A stretch of 57,948 bases of DNA from an uncultured Oscillibacter sp. (lineage in GTDB: Bacteria > Bacillota > Clostridia > Oscillospirales > Oscillospiraceae), in NCBI GenBank assembly GCA_910584995.1, contig CAJUDW010000015.1:1-57948 (forward strand). Direction: 5' to 3'. Shown here piece by piece: positions 24,702 to 33,088 of this stretch. A program made the translations under genes and the position numbers. The notes below the pieces were generated by a model. It did no database searches. It worked only from the letters and a program-made list of their open reading frames with translations, and was not told the DNA's origin. Each line of letters opens with the position of its first letter. The first letter of the stretch is position 1.

Positions 24702-24730
24702 ATTATAGCATAGGCATATGGGCAATGCAA
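24702..24730 (-). promoter_or_regulatory. Promoter of the first TRAP operon
   Basis: On the minus strand: -35 TTGCAT (24725-24730), a 17-base spacer and an extended -10 TGCTATAAT (-10 at 24702-24707). The leader to the dctP ATG is about 85 bases. Confidence 0.7.
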
Positions 24731-24858
24731 CCGTAGCTTCGCCCGTGTTTTCCACAAAATTGACGCAGCCAAATTGGCTATCTTTCCAATGGAACCGGAA
24801 GTTTTACCGGTTAAGTGGGCATCATTCCGGTTTTTTTCTCCGATGCCGGATCCTGGGC

Positions 24859-24888
24859 TTGACGGCTTCCAAAATTCTATGGTATCCT
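24859..24888 (+). promoter_or_regulatory. Promoter of the iclR-family gene
   Basis: -35 TTGACG (24859-24864), an 18-base spacer and -10 TATCCT (24883-24888), divergent from the TRAP promoter and about 110 bases before the regulator's ATG. Confidence 0.5.
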
Positions 24889-25003
24889 GAAACGAAGGAA
24901 AGCGGAGCCGTCCCCGTTTAATCATGTGCCATTACGCCAGGGCCGGGTTCTGGTGGCAGAACCGGGGGTGCGGCGGGCTTTCCAACACGAAGAGGTGGTT
25001 CCA

Positions 25004-25768
25004 ATGTCTCCCAAATACTGTGTAGCTGCAGTGGAAAAGGCAATCCATATCCTGAATTTCCTGGCGGCGCATCCAGATTCTACTTTTACGGATATTTTTA
25101 CCGCGCTGGGCCTCTCGAAATCCACGACGTACCAGACCCTGTTTACGCTGGAGGCCTACCAGTATGTTGTCCGGACCAAGGAAAAGAAATACCGGCTGGA
25201 CGTAGGCATCCTGCCGCTGGTGCACGGGATTGCACAGCAGAACAACCTGATTGAATCTTCCCGGGAAGCCCTGACGCAGCTGGCGAAAGAGACAGGCCTG
25301 ACGGTGCATCTCTGCTCCCTGGCGGATTCCTACCGGGCTATCTGCCTCTATAAAATTGACGGCGCGAACTTTACCATCCGGAATACCGCCGTGGGACGGG
25401 ATCTGACCCTGCACACCTCCGCCAGCGCAAAGGTCCTGCTGGCCTGGATGGACAAGGAGCAGCTTGCCCATTATCTGGAGCATGTGACGTACATCAAATA
25501 TACGGACACGACGATCACCTCTCCGGATGCGTTCCGGCAGGAACTGCTGGAATCCAAAAGGCGCGGGTACGCGATTGACAACTGCGAAGGCGCCCAGGGG
25601 GCCATGGGAATCGGCGTCCCTATCCTGGACAGGAAGGGGAACGCTGTGGCGGCAATCAGCATTGGCGCGATTATTACGGAGATCCCCCCGGATCAATACG
25701 GCCTCACGGCGGAAAAACTCCGGCACATTGCAGATACGATTTCTGCCCGCCTGTCGGCGGGCATGTGA
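25004..25768 (+). CDS. IclR-family transcriptional regulator
   Basis: About 254 residues. The N-terminal winged HTH (VEKAIHILNFLAAHPDSTFTDIFTALGLSKSTTYQTLFTLEAY) is followed by the IclR effector domain (LHTSASAKVLLAWM, GYAIDNCEGAQGAMGIGVPI). Family members bind small carboxylates or aromatic acids and control adjacent catabolic operons. I place the start at the ATG at 25004, behind GAGGTGG, rather than at a GTG 26 codons upstream. It is divergent from the dctPQM operon, whose promoter carries a dyad, so local control is likely. Confidence 0.93.
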   Translation: MSPKYCVAAVEKAIHILNFLAAHPDSTFTDIFTALGLSKSTTYQTLFTLEAYQYVVRTKEKKYRLDVGILPLVHGIAQQNNLIESSREALTQLAKETGLTVHLCSLADSYRAICLYKIDGANFTIRNTAVGRDLTLHTSASAKVLLAWMDKEQLAHYLEHVTYIKYTDTTITSPDAFRQELLESKRRGYAIDNCEGAQGAMGIGVPILDRKGNAVAAISIGAIITEIPPDQYGLTAEKLRHIADTISARLSAGM

Positions 25769-25811
25769 GATATGCAGGCCGGGAGGGCTGCCGCTTTCCC
25801 CAATAATAAAG

Positions 25812-25849
25812 CAAGAGCCTGATGATGCCAAAGCATCATCAGGCTCTTG
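25812..25849 (+). terminator. Terminator of the iclR-family gene
   Basis: A perfect 17-bp stem, CAAGAGCCTGATGATGC / GCATCATCAGGCTCTTG, with a CAAA loop. The trailing U-run is weak (TTGG), but its position just after the gene supports a terminator. Confidence 0.75.
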
Positions 25850-25952
25850 TTGGCAGTGGGAATCAGGAAACAGCAGGGTGACCGGGGAGGGGGAAAAGGT
25901 ACTTCCCCGGCCGCCCTGCCGGATGCGGGACATATCCGGGGAGCCGCCCCTA

Positions 25953-26106
25953 GATCCTGTTCACAGGCATTGAAGGCCGTCAGGCAGGGACTTTTACGGC
26001 CCTGGGGCATGAAAGAATCTGGACATACATCCGGTATCCCTGGTTTTTTCCTTGCGGGACGGCAAAATCCCTCTTCATCCCGCATCCCGCCGGTGCATAC
26101 AGGTTC
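25953..26106. repeat. Dispersed ~155-bp repeat, copy A
   Basis: Clearly related to 37584-37745 in the same orientation. The best match is the right half, from GGTTTTTT through GGCAAAATCCC and CATCC to TTCTTAT. The ends carry imperfect inverted repeats (CCTGTTCACAGGC at the left and GCCGGTGCATACAGG at the right). It abuts the stop codon of the dehydrogenase gene. It could be a miniature inverted-repeat element or a duplicated regulatory/RNA sequence. Confidence 0.6.
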
Positions 26107-27048
26107 TTATCCCGGCATGTTCCACTTTTTGACTTCCGAAAAGTATGGGCTTTGCTTCCGCAGCCGGAAACCGTCCGGATCGATGGCAGACCAGTCATAC
26201 AGGCCCTGCCCGGCGGCCTGCCCGGTTTTTCCGGAGGCCAGGCCCTCTTTTACCAGGGACTGGATCCCCGTTTCCCGGCATAGGCTGGGATACACATTTT
26301 CCGCAATCGCACTCTCCAGTTGGTAGCCTACGGCGTCAAAATATTCCAGGAGGCCGATGGACGCATACCGCATCCCCACGGCATATTTGACGGCCTTGTC
26401 AATGTCTGCGGCGGTGGCAACACCCTGCTCAATCAGGTAGATGGACTCCCGGAACAGCGCCTGGGCCAGCCGGTTCACCAGGAATCCCGGGACGCTCCGC
26501 TGCAGCACCACTACCTGGCGGTGTAGATCCTCCAGCAGTTCCACAGCCCGCCGGAAAGTGCCCTCTGCCGTGGCCCCGTGCCGCACCACTTCCACCAGGG
26601 GCAGCATGTGGACCGGCTGGAAGGGGTGGGCGATCAGCAGCCGTTCCGGCGCAGGCGCCAGTTCTGCCAGGATCTCCGCGTCAATAGAGGAGGTGCAGGA
26701 GGCAATGACCGCGTCCGGCCCGCAGTGATCCGCAATCTGCCGGTAAACCGCCGCTTTCACCTCCCGATCCTCGGATACTGCCTCAAACACGAACGTACAG
26801 CCTGCAAGTTCCGCCGGATCATTGGTGAAGCGCAGCAATCCCATGGCGGCAGTTTTGTTGGCCTCCGACGCCAGCCCCTCCCGGATCAAATCATCCCAGC
26901 ACTGGAGGACCGCTTTCCGGCACCGCTCCAGCCCCGCCGGGGAATGGCCCATTACAACCGCCGGATAGCTGTTCCCGGAAAGCAGGACCGCCTGGCCGGC
27001 GCCGATGGTGCCTGTCCCGAAAACCGCCGTTTTTTCCCGTTGACTCAT
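26107..27048 (-). CDS. 3-hydroxyacyl-CoA dehydrogenase-family NAD-dependent dehydrogenase
   Basis: This 313-residue protein has an N-terminal Rossmann loop (AVFGTGTIGAGQAVLL) and the HCDH domain with SCTSSIDAEILAE, AHPFQPVHMLPLVEVV and PGFLVNRLAQALFRE. It oxidises the 3-hydroxyl of a hydroxy acid or its CoA ester. Relatives include 3-hydroxybutyryl-CoA, L-gulonate 3- and carnitine dehydrogenases. The GMRYASIGLLEYFDAVG stretch recalls the enzymes that use free hydroxy acids. It is last in the sigma-54 operon, after dctM. Given the sugar-acid enzymes in the operon, a non-CoA substrate is plausible but not shown. Confidence 0.88.
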   Translation of the reverse strand: MSQREKTAVFGTGTIGAGQAVLLSGNSYPAVVMGHSPAGLERCRKAVLQCWDDLIREGLASEANKTAAMGLLRFTNDPAELAGCTFVFEAVSEDREVKAAVYRQIADHCGPDAVIASCTSSIDAEILAELAPAPERLLIAHPFQPVHMLPLVEVVRHGATAEGTFRRAVELLEDLHRQVVVLQRSVPGFLVNRLAQALFRESIYLIEQGVATAADIDKAVKYAVGMRYASIGLLEYFDAVGYQLESAIAENVYPSLCRETGIQSLVKEGLASGKTGQAAGQGLYDWSAIDPDGFRLRKQSPYFSEVKKWNMPG

Positions 27049-27084
27049 CGTATTCCAAACCTCCGTATTCCCCCCTGCAGGCGG

Positions 27085-28365
27085 CTATTTCATCAGCTTC
27101 GGCAGCCACATGCAGATGTCGGGCACATAAGTGATCAGCAGCAGGTTTATGATACAGCAAACCATGTATTTTGCCAAGTGCCTGTTGACCAGATCGCTGA
27201 CCTTGGCCTTTTCGCTGAGGGTGGTGGCAACGTACAGGTTGATACCCAGGGGCGGCGTGATCATGCCGACGCACATATTCAGCAGCATCACAATGCCGAA
27301 GTGAACCAGATCGATGCCGTATGTGCTGAGGGCAGGCATCAGGATGGGGGCGATGATCAGGATGGCGGGCGTCGTGTCCATAAAGCAGCCCACAATCAGC
27401 AGCATAACGTTCACCAGCAGCAGGAAGGTGTACTTATTGGAGCAGATGCTCATGATGAACTCCGCAGCATGGGCGGGCACCTGCTGGCGGGTCATCATCA
27501 GGCCGAACACGCCTGCGCAGGCCACAATAAACATAATCATGCCGGAGGAGGCGGCAGCCTGGCGGACCGTTAACACCAGGTCCTTGAATTTCATCTCCCG
27601 GTAGAAGAAAATGCCCACCACAAGGCCGTAGAAGCAGGCCACGGCGGCGGATTCGGTGGGGGTAAAAATGCCGCTGTAAATACCGCCCAGAATGATCACC
27701 GGCATGAAAATGGCGCCGATGGCATGGTAGGAGGCGGAGAGGAAGTCCCGCAGGCTGAATTTTGTCCTGGGGATCTTGTTTTTAATGCCATAGAAAATCG
27801 TCACCAGGATCATCAGGGTGCCCAGGATGACGCCGGGCGTGATGCCGCCCATGAACAGGCTGCCAACGGAGGCGCCGGTGGCGGAACTGTAGGTGATCAT
27901 CACCGTACTGGGCGGGATAATGGTGCCCAGCATACCCGCTGCGCCGATGGTGGAGAGGGCGTACCCCTCGCTGTACCCGGCCTCCAGCAAGGCGGGGACC
28001 ATCATGGAGCCGATAGCCGCCACGGTGGCGGTGGGGGAGCCGCACAGGCAGCCGAAGAGCATACAGGCGAAGATGGTTACAACGCCCAGGCCGCCGGGCA
28101 TCCATCCCACGGCCGCGTTGCAGAATTTCACCAGGCGGCGGGAAATGCCGCCGCTGCTCATCAGCGCACCGGCCAGCATGAACAGGGGGATTGCCGCCAG
28201 GGTGAAGCTGTCCACTGCGGAGAACATTTTCTGCACCGCAGTATACAGGGGCATGGTGCCGCTGGCGGCGATGGCCGCCATACCGCCGCCCACCAGAGCC
28301 AGGGCGATGGGCATACCGAGGATGGTAATGATTGCGAAGACGATAAACAATACGGCGGTAATCAT
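27085..28365 (-). CDS. dctM: TRAP transporter large permease (DctM), second system
   Basis: This ~426-residue polytopic protein has DctM motifs (PLFMLAGALMSSGGISRRLVKF, GCLCGSPTATVAAIGSMMVPALLEAGY, GTIIPPSTVMITY). The true start is the ATG at 28365, which overlaps the dctQ stop as ATGA and has AAAGGAGA in front. It is distinct in sequence from the other DctM in the window, so the two TRAP systems are not a recent duplication. Confidence 0.95.
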   Translation of the reverse strand: MITAVLFIVFAIITILGMPIALALVGGGMAAIAASGTMPLYTAVQKMFSAVDSFTLAAIPLFMLAGALMSSGGISRRLVKFCNAAVGWMPGGLGVVTIFACMLFGCLCGSPTATVAAIGSMMVPALLEAGYSEGYALSTIGAAGMLGTIIPPSTVMITYSSATGASVGSLFMGGITPGVILGTLMILVTIFYGIKNKIPRTKFSLRDFLSASYHAIGAIFMPVIILGGIYSGIFTPTESAAVACFYGLVVGIFFYREMKFKDLVLTVRQAAASSGMIMFIVACAGVFGLMMTRQQVPAHAAEFIMSICSNKYTFLLLVNVMLLIVGCFMDTTPAILIIAPILMPALSTYGIDLVHFGIVMLLNMCVGMITPPLGINLYVATTLSEKAKVSDLVNRHLAKYMVCCIINLLLITYVPDICMWLPKLMK

Positions 28366-28862
28366 ACTTCTTCTCCTTTTTGCGGCAGTACGTTCCGAAT
28401 CATATCGGAGATCTCCGCAATATAGTGGAGGATCCCCAGGAACATGGAGACCGGGACGCAGACAAAGATGCAGAACATGGGGAGCTGGGTGGTCGTGGTC
28501 ATCTGCATGGTTTTGACAAGATGCATCATATATTGGATTGCCAGGACAAACAGCAGCAGGAAAATCAGCATACACAGGGTTTCGGTGGCGATTTTTACAT
28601 ATTTCCTGGCCTTCTCCGGCAGCAGATCCATAAAGACCTCCACGCCGATATGGGACTTGTTTTTCACGCCCACGCTGGTGCCCAGATAGACCACGTAGAT
28701 CATTAAATACCGGGCCAGTTCCTCACCCTGCAAAAAGGTAATTTTCAGGACCCGGCGGCATATCACGCTCCAGCAGACCACCAGCACCATAATCAGGAAG
28801 AGGACCACGCTGACCGTCCCCTCAAATTTGTTGACGGCATCATCAATCTTTTTCAACATCAT
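28362..28862 (-). CDS. dctQ: TRAP transporter small permease (DctQ), second system
   Basis: About 166 residues with four membrane helices and the DctQ-type core FLQGEELARYLMIYVVYLGTSVGVKNKSHIGVEVFMDLLP. The start is the first of two adjacent ATGs (28862 or 28859), behind AAGGAAA. It is coupled to dctM by a four-base overlap and separated from dctP by about 250 bases that hold two strong hairpins. Confidence 0.92.
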   Translation of the reverse strand: MMLKKIDDAVNKFEGTVSVVLFLIMVLVVCWSVICRRVLKITFLQGEELARYLMIYVVYLGTSVGVKNKSHIGVEVFMDLLPEKARKYVKIATETLCMLIFLLLFVLAIQYMMHLVKTMQMTTTTQLPMFCIFVCVPVSMFLGILHYIAEISDMIRNVLPQKGEEV

Positions 28863-28945
28863 CAATTTTCCTTGCATCGCGCGGTTCCGCCGATACAATC
28901 TCCTTCCTTATCGTCATTGCGGCTGAAAAGACGCGGCAGTGCCTT

Positions 28946-28969
28946 TCCCGGCAGCAGGCCTGCTGCCGG
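28946..28969 (-). promoter_or_regulatory. 24-base perfect palindrome before dctQ2
   Basis: CCCGGCAGCAGG / CCTGCTGCCGGG without a loop, extended by TTT/AAA across one extra G. It lies in the dctP-dctQ gap, 85-110 bases before the dctQ start. As RNA it would form a very stable hairpin; as DNA it is a dyad for a dimeric protein. Confidence 0.5.
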
Positions 28970-29075
28970 GGAAAGCCTCCCAAGAAACCGGATGCAGAAG
29001 GCCGCATACGCGGCCCGCAGTGCCTGCCGCACACCGAAAGGAATACCTCCTTTCAGCTGTGCTGACGGCAGGACA

Positions 29076-29103
29076 GCCTTGGGCGGGTTTCCCCGCCCAA
29101 GGC
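29076..29103 (-). promoter_or_regulatory. GC-rich hairpin just after dctP (second TRAP operon)
   Basis: A perfect 12-bp stem, GCCTTGGGCGGG / CCCGCCCAAGGC, with a TTTC loop, ten bases after the dctP stop, without a U-run. It is the same arrangement as at 23494-23519 in the other TRAP operon, with unrelated sequence. Confidence 0.7.
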
Positions 29104-29113
29104 ACAGGGCCTG

Positions 29114-30190
29114 TCAGCCGGCGATGTCCGCCCGGATGGCGTCCACCAGGGCCGGATCGATGCCGCTGCCGCCCACATACTTGTCATACACTGGCTGAAC
29201 GGCATTGGACCATTCGTTCGTGTCGATGTCGATGAAGGTGGCGCCGTTGGCCTCCATATTGGCCCGGAACTCGCCCATCTGCTGATCGCAGACCTCATAG
29301 TGGTACTCCCGGGCCTCGTCGGCGCAGGCTGTTACCAGTTCCTGCACGTTGGCGGGCAGAGCGTTCCACATGTCCAGATTGCACAGCAGGGGCGCGGGGC
29401 TGTAGCCGTGGTTGCTCAGGACGATATAGGGGGCAACCTCGTAGAAATTGGTGGTGTACATATTGGGGACGGTGGTGGAACTGACCGCCTCAATGACGCC
29501 CTGCTGCAGGGAGGTGTAGATGTCGCCCCAGGACAGCACCACCGGCTGGGCGCCCAGCGCGTTGTAGACATCCGCCTGGAGGGGGCTGTCGATGGAGCGG
29601 ACCCGCATACCGGCCAGATCCGCAAGCGTGCGGACCTCCTTCACGGAGCCGATGGCGTAGATGCCGTTCTCCCAGTAGTTGATGCCCTTGAAACCGTTGG
29701 CCTCCAGAGCCTCCAGCTGCCCGCGGGCCGCGTCGCCGCCAAGGCCCTTCCGGGCCTCTTCGTTGCTTTTAAAGAGGTAGGGCAGGTCGAAGACCGACAT
29801 GGCGTCGGTAAAGTTGGAGAGGGAGGCGGAACTCTCTACGATGAAGTCAATGGAGCCCATCTGCACGCCCTCCAGGGTTTCCTTGGCGGAGCCCAGGGTG
29901 CCGCCGGAGTGGACGGTCAGGGTGATCTTGCCGCCGCTGCGCTCATGCAGCAGTTCTGCGAACCGCAGAAGGCCCAGATCCCAGGAACTGCCTACCGCAA
30001 GGCCGCTGGAAACCGTCCAGTTATAGGTTTCGGTGATGCCGGAGCCGCTGCCGCCGGAGGCGTCGGGGGATGCGGAGCCGCCGGAACCGCCGGTGGAGGG
30101 CTGATCAGGCTGCCCGGAATTGCCGCCGCAGGCTGCCAGGGACAGCGCCATCACCAGGGCCAGGGCAAAAGAGAGAATTCTTTTTTTCAT
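29114..30190 (-). CDS. dctP: TRAP transporter substrate-binding lipoprotein (DctP), second system
   Basis: This 358-residue lipoprotein has a lipobox LAAC (Cys21) and a long Gly/Ser/Pro-rich tether. The DctP fold follows, with FDLPYLFKSNEEARKGLGG, LAGMRVRSIDSPLQADVYNALGAQPVVLSWGDIYTSLQQGVIEAV and the substrate-clamping Arg in MRVRSI. The start is the ATG at 30190, with GGAGG five bases before it. It lies between the creatininase-family gene and dctQM and delivers the operon's unknown acid substrate. Confidence 0.95.
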   Translation of the reverse strand: MKKRILSFALALVMALSLAACGGNSGQPDQPSTGGSGGSASPDASGGSGSGITETYNWTVSSGLAVGSSWDLGLLRFAELLHERSGGKITLTVHSGGTLGSAKETLEGVQMGSIDFIVESSASLSNFTDAMSVFDLPYLFKSNEEARKGLGGDAARGQLEALEANGFKGINYWENGIYAIGSVKEVRTLADLAGMRVRSIDSPLQADVYNALGAQPVVLSWGDIYTSLQQGVIEAVSSTTVPNMYTTNFYEVAPYIVLSNHGYSPAPLLCNLDMWNALPANVQELVTACADEAREYHYEVCDQQMGEFRANMEANGATFIDIDTNEWSNAVQPVYDKYVGGSGIDPALVDAIRADIAG

Positions 30191-30226
30191 AATGTCCTCC
30201 AAATCTATCATTTGATTGGTCCGGTG

Positions 30227-31162
30227 TTATTTCTTGTAGTAGGTGGGGCGGCCCTTCTCGTCGTGATCCTTGTCGTAGCGGATGTAGCTGCCGCCGTTGA
30301 AGCCGTTGAAGCCCAGGGGATTCCGGAAGCCCAGGGGATTGATGCCCACAGGATGCTTTTCCAGCAGTTCCTGGATGAACTGGGAGTAGCCTTCCACAAC
30401 CTGTTCCACCAGGGCGTCGCCCTTCTCCTTGCTGGCCTTAGTGGGGTTGCCGATGACGCCATAGTCCAGATCGTCCTTCTCCAGCAGGGCGAAGGTGCCG
30501 TCGAAGTGGTACATCTGCCACTTGTGGGAGGTCTCGCCGGGGGCCTTCTTCCACTTGCCGTCTACCAGGGGGGTGCCGCCGCCGTCAATGACCAGATCCA
30601 TATGGACCAGATCGCCGTACAGGGACAGGGCCATGGAGGTCTCCGCCTCGTCCGCGTGCCACATGAAGTCCTCCAGGACGTTCTTGTTGTCGCCCAGGAA
30701 GTCGTACCAGGTGGAGGCTACGGTGAAATAGCCTTCCATGCCCAGCTTGTGGACGGCAGGGATGAAGCTGCTGTCCGCGCCGTGGGCTACCAGCAGGACA
30801 AACTTGTTGTAACCCACATTGGCGGCTCCGGCGATGATGTCGTGGATCAGCGCCATGTTGGTCTCATAGTTCAGGGCAATGGTGGCCGGCATGCCCATAT
30901 GCATATAGGGATGGCCGCCGTACATGGGGCAGGGCAGGACCGTGGCGCCGGACCGCTGGGCCACTTTTTCGGCAAGATAGATGGCGTTGAAGCTGTCCAG
31001 GCCGTTGGGGCAGTGGGGGCCGTGCTGCTCGATGGCGCCCAGGGGCAGAATGGCGACGTCGTTGACCTCTTTGGCGTAGGCAATGTTCACAGGGGCGGTA
31101 TTTTCCTCGAAGTGGACAGAGTCTCTCTTGTTCAGTTTGAATTCAGTCTGTTTCTTAACCAT
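30227..31162 (-). CDS. Creatininase-family metal-dependent amidohydrolase
   Basis: This 311-residue protein has creatininase motifs: LPLGAIEQHGPHCPNGLDS near residue 40 (metal Glu, His and Asp), GGHPYMHMGMPATIAL, LLVAHGADSSF and WHADEAETSMAL with the second metal His/Glu. Family members hydrolyse cyclic amides or carbamoyl groups at a dinuclear metal site (creatininase, MftE, formamide hydrolases). No other nitrogen-compound gene is in the operon. It may therefore cleave a ring or amide of the imported compound, which is a useful clue that the substrate contains nitrogen or a lactam/lactone. Confidence 0.88.
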   Translation of the reverse strand: MVKKQTEFKLNKRDSVHFEENTAPVNIAYAKEVNDVAILPLGAIEQHGPHCPNGLDSFNAIYLAEKVAQRSGATVLPCPMYGGHPYMHMGMPATIALNYETNMALIHDIIAGAANVGYNKFVLLVAHGADSSFIPAVHKLGMEGYFTVASTWYDFLGDNKNVLEDFMWHADEAETSMALSLYGDLVHMDLVIDGGGTPLVDGKWKKAPGETSHKWQMYHFDGTFALLEKDDLDYGVIGNPTKASKEKGDALVEQVVEGYSQFIQELLEKHPVGINPLGFRNPLGFNGFNGGSYIRYDKDHDEKGRPTYYKK

Positions 31163-31230
31163 GATGTTTGTTCCTTTCTTTCTTCATATCGTAGTTATAA
31201 TTGCGGCCTGTAGGGCCGGAACTACCGGAA

Positions 31231-32271
31231 TCAGGGCTTCAGCAGGATCTTGATGCGCATCTCCTTCTTCTCCCGCACCATCTTCACCACGTCCTCCAGT
31301 TCTGCCAGGGGCCTTGTGTGGGTGATCAGTGGTTTGACCTTCAGCTTGCCGGAGGCCATGTAGGTGAGCACCGGGCCAAAGGAATTGGGGCTGGCAAGGG
31401 AACCGATCAGTTCCGCGTCCTTGACAATCAGGGTGTTCATGGCTACCTCCACCGCAGGGCCGTTATACCAGCTGACGGCGACAATCCGCCCGGTGGGCCG
31501 CAGGGCCTGCACGGCCGTGTGCAGCGCCCCGTTGCTGCCGGAGGTCTCAATAATGATATCCGGCCCTTCGCCGCCTGTGAGGGCCCTGGCCCGCTCCGCC
31601 ACATCCTCCCGGTGGTAATTGATGGTCTGCGAAATGCCGCAGGAACGGGCGATGTCCAGTTTTTCGTCCCAGCTGCCCGCCAGGATCACCTGTCCGGCCC
31701 CGCCGATCCCTGCCAGCTGGGCCGCCAGCTGGCCGATGGGCCCGTCGCCGATCACCAGCACCTGCGCCCCCGCCGGGATCCGGGCCTTGGCCACCGCGTA
31801 GGCCGCGGTGGCAGCGGGCTCCGCCAGGGCCGCTTCCTCCAGGGAGAGGCCCTCCGGAATCCGGTAAACGTGCCGTTCCGGCACGGCCACATACTGGGCA
31901 AACACGCCCTGGCGGTTGCGGTAGGATCCCACCACCTCCCGGTTGGGGCACAGGTTGTAGTGTCCCCTGCGGCAGAAATCGCATTTCCCGCAGCCAAGGC
32001 TTACGTCGGAGGTGATCCGATCCCCCGGGCGGAAGCCCCGCACGTCTTTCCCTGTCTGCACAATGGTCCCGCTCCACTCGTGGCCCGGGATGATGGGATA
32101 CGTGGTGTTGCCGTTTTTGATGTGGACCATTTCCCCGGTCAGCAGTTCGATATCCGTGGCGCAGAAGCCGGCGTAGGCAATCTCCGCCAGTACCTCGCCG
32201 TCCCCCAGGGCCGGCATGGGCACCTCGGAATACTCGATGGTTTCCGGTTTCATGAAACGTATTGCTTTCAT
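31231..32271 (-). CDS. Zinc-dependent medium-chain dehydrogenase
   Basis: This 346-residue enzyme is of the alcohol/polyol dehydrogenase (MDR) type. The catalytic zinc Cys is in GFCATD, GHEWSG supplies His/Glu, a structural zinc lobe has four cysteines (CGKCDFCRRGHYNLC), and VIGDGPIGQLAA forms the NAD-binding loop. The start is the ATG at 32271, which shares one base with the upstream stop and has AAGGAG in front; longer frames upstream are antisense-like. It probably oxidises a secondary alcohol of a polyol or sugar acid in the pathway. Confidence 0.93.
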   Translation of the reverse strand: MKAIRFMKPETIEYSEVPMPALGDGEVLAEIAYAGFCATDIELLTGEMVHIKNGNTTYPIIPGHEWSGTIVQTGKDVRGFRPGDRITSDVSLGCGKCDFCRRGHYNLCPNREVVGSYRNRQGVFAQYVAVPERHVYRIPEGLSLEEAALAEPAATAAYAVAKARIPAGAQVLVIGDGPIGQLAAQLAGIGGAGQVILAGSWDEKLDIARSCGISQTINYHREDVAERARALTGGEGPDIIIETSGSNGALHTAVQALRPTGRIVAVSWYNGPAVEVAMNTLIVKDAELIGSLASPNSFGPVLTYMASGKLKVKPLITHTRPLAELEDVVKMVREKKEMRIKILLKP

Positions 32272-33071
32272 CAGGCAGGCTCCTTTCCCCGCTGCATCAG
32301 TTTCTCCTTGGACAAAATCCGGATTTCTCCCTGGCAGAAGCACAGGGGGACAGCCCTGCCGCCGCTCTGGACATGGCGGCAGAAATCCCCGGGATCGCCG
32401 CCGTGCTCCGCAAAGGTCCAGAAGTGGCAGGGCACGGCGTATTTTGCCCCGCACAGCGCCGCCGCCCGGGCCCCCTCCTGGGCGTTCATATTGCCAAAAC
32501 GGCCGTTGACGGACAGCATGGCCATATCGGGCCTGAAGGCTGCCGCCGCTTGGAAGATATCCTCCCGGTAGGCGGTATCCCCGGAGAAATAGAGGCGGTA
32601 TCCACCCATCTCCAGAAGGACGCCGATGGCGTCCGGCGCCATGATCCCGTGATCCGCCGTCACCGCACGGATACTGACCGCCGTGTCCCGATAGGATTCC
32701 CCCCGGTCCAGACGGACGCATTGCCCCGACGGCGCACCCAGTTCCAGCAGCTTTTCCCGGCAGCTGGAGGGCCCCAGAAAGAGGGGGCTTGTTCCCCTCT
32801 CCAGGATTTTGGGGACGGTCTCGTAGTCAAAATGGTCGAAATGCAGGTGTGTGATCAGGTAGTAATCCGGCGTCAGTTCCTCGGGGGCCAAGAGGATGGG
32901 CGACAGCCGCTTGAACCCCCGCATCTGCTCGCCGCAGTTGCTGAGATAGGGATCGATGACCAGCACCTTCCCCTGGCAGTCCTTCAGCAGGAAACCAGCC
33001 TGTCCCAGCCAGCAGACGGCAAGTTCCCCCGGCAGTACGCCGGTGCGCCGTATGTTTTCCGCAAGGCTCAT
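32271..33071 (-). CDS. UlaG-like metallo-beta-lactamase-fold hydrolase
   Basis: This 266-residue MBL-fold protein has THLHFDHFD (HxHxDH), a later ADHG, SGDTAY and PCHFWTF. It resembles L-ascorbate-6-phosphate lactonase UlaG and related lactonases. It has no signal peptide. Position between the IolB-like isomerase and the zinc dehydrogenase suggests opening of a lactone or cyclic intermediate. The downstream gene begins on its last base, so expression is coupled. Confidence 0.85.
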   Translation of the reverse strand: MSLAENIRRTGVLPGELAVCWLGQAGFLLKDCQGKVLVIDPYLSNCGEQMRGFKRLSPILLAPEELTPDYYLITHLHFDHFDYETVPKILERGTSPLFLGPSSCREKLLELGAPSGQCVRLDRGESYRDTAVSIRAVTADHGIMAPDAIGVLLEMGGYRLYFSGDTAYREDIFQAAAAFRPDMAMLSVNGRFGNMNAQEGARAAALCGAKYAVPCHFWTFAEHGGDPGDFCRHVQSGGRAVPLCFCQGEIRILSKEKLMQRGKEPA

Positions 33072-33088
33072 CTCGTCGCTCCTTTATC

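Noticed and set aside
29300..31213. 637-codon open frame on the plus strand
   Set aside because: Antisense to dctP and the creatininase-family gene, with low-complexity Gly/Ala/Val content.
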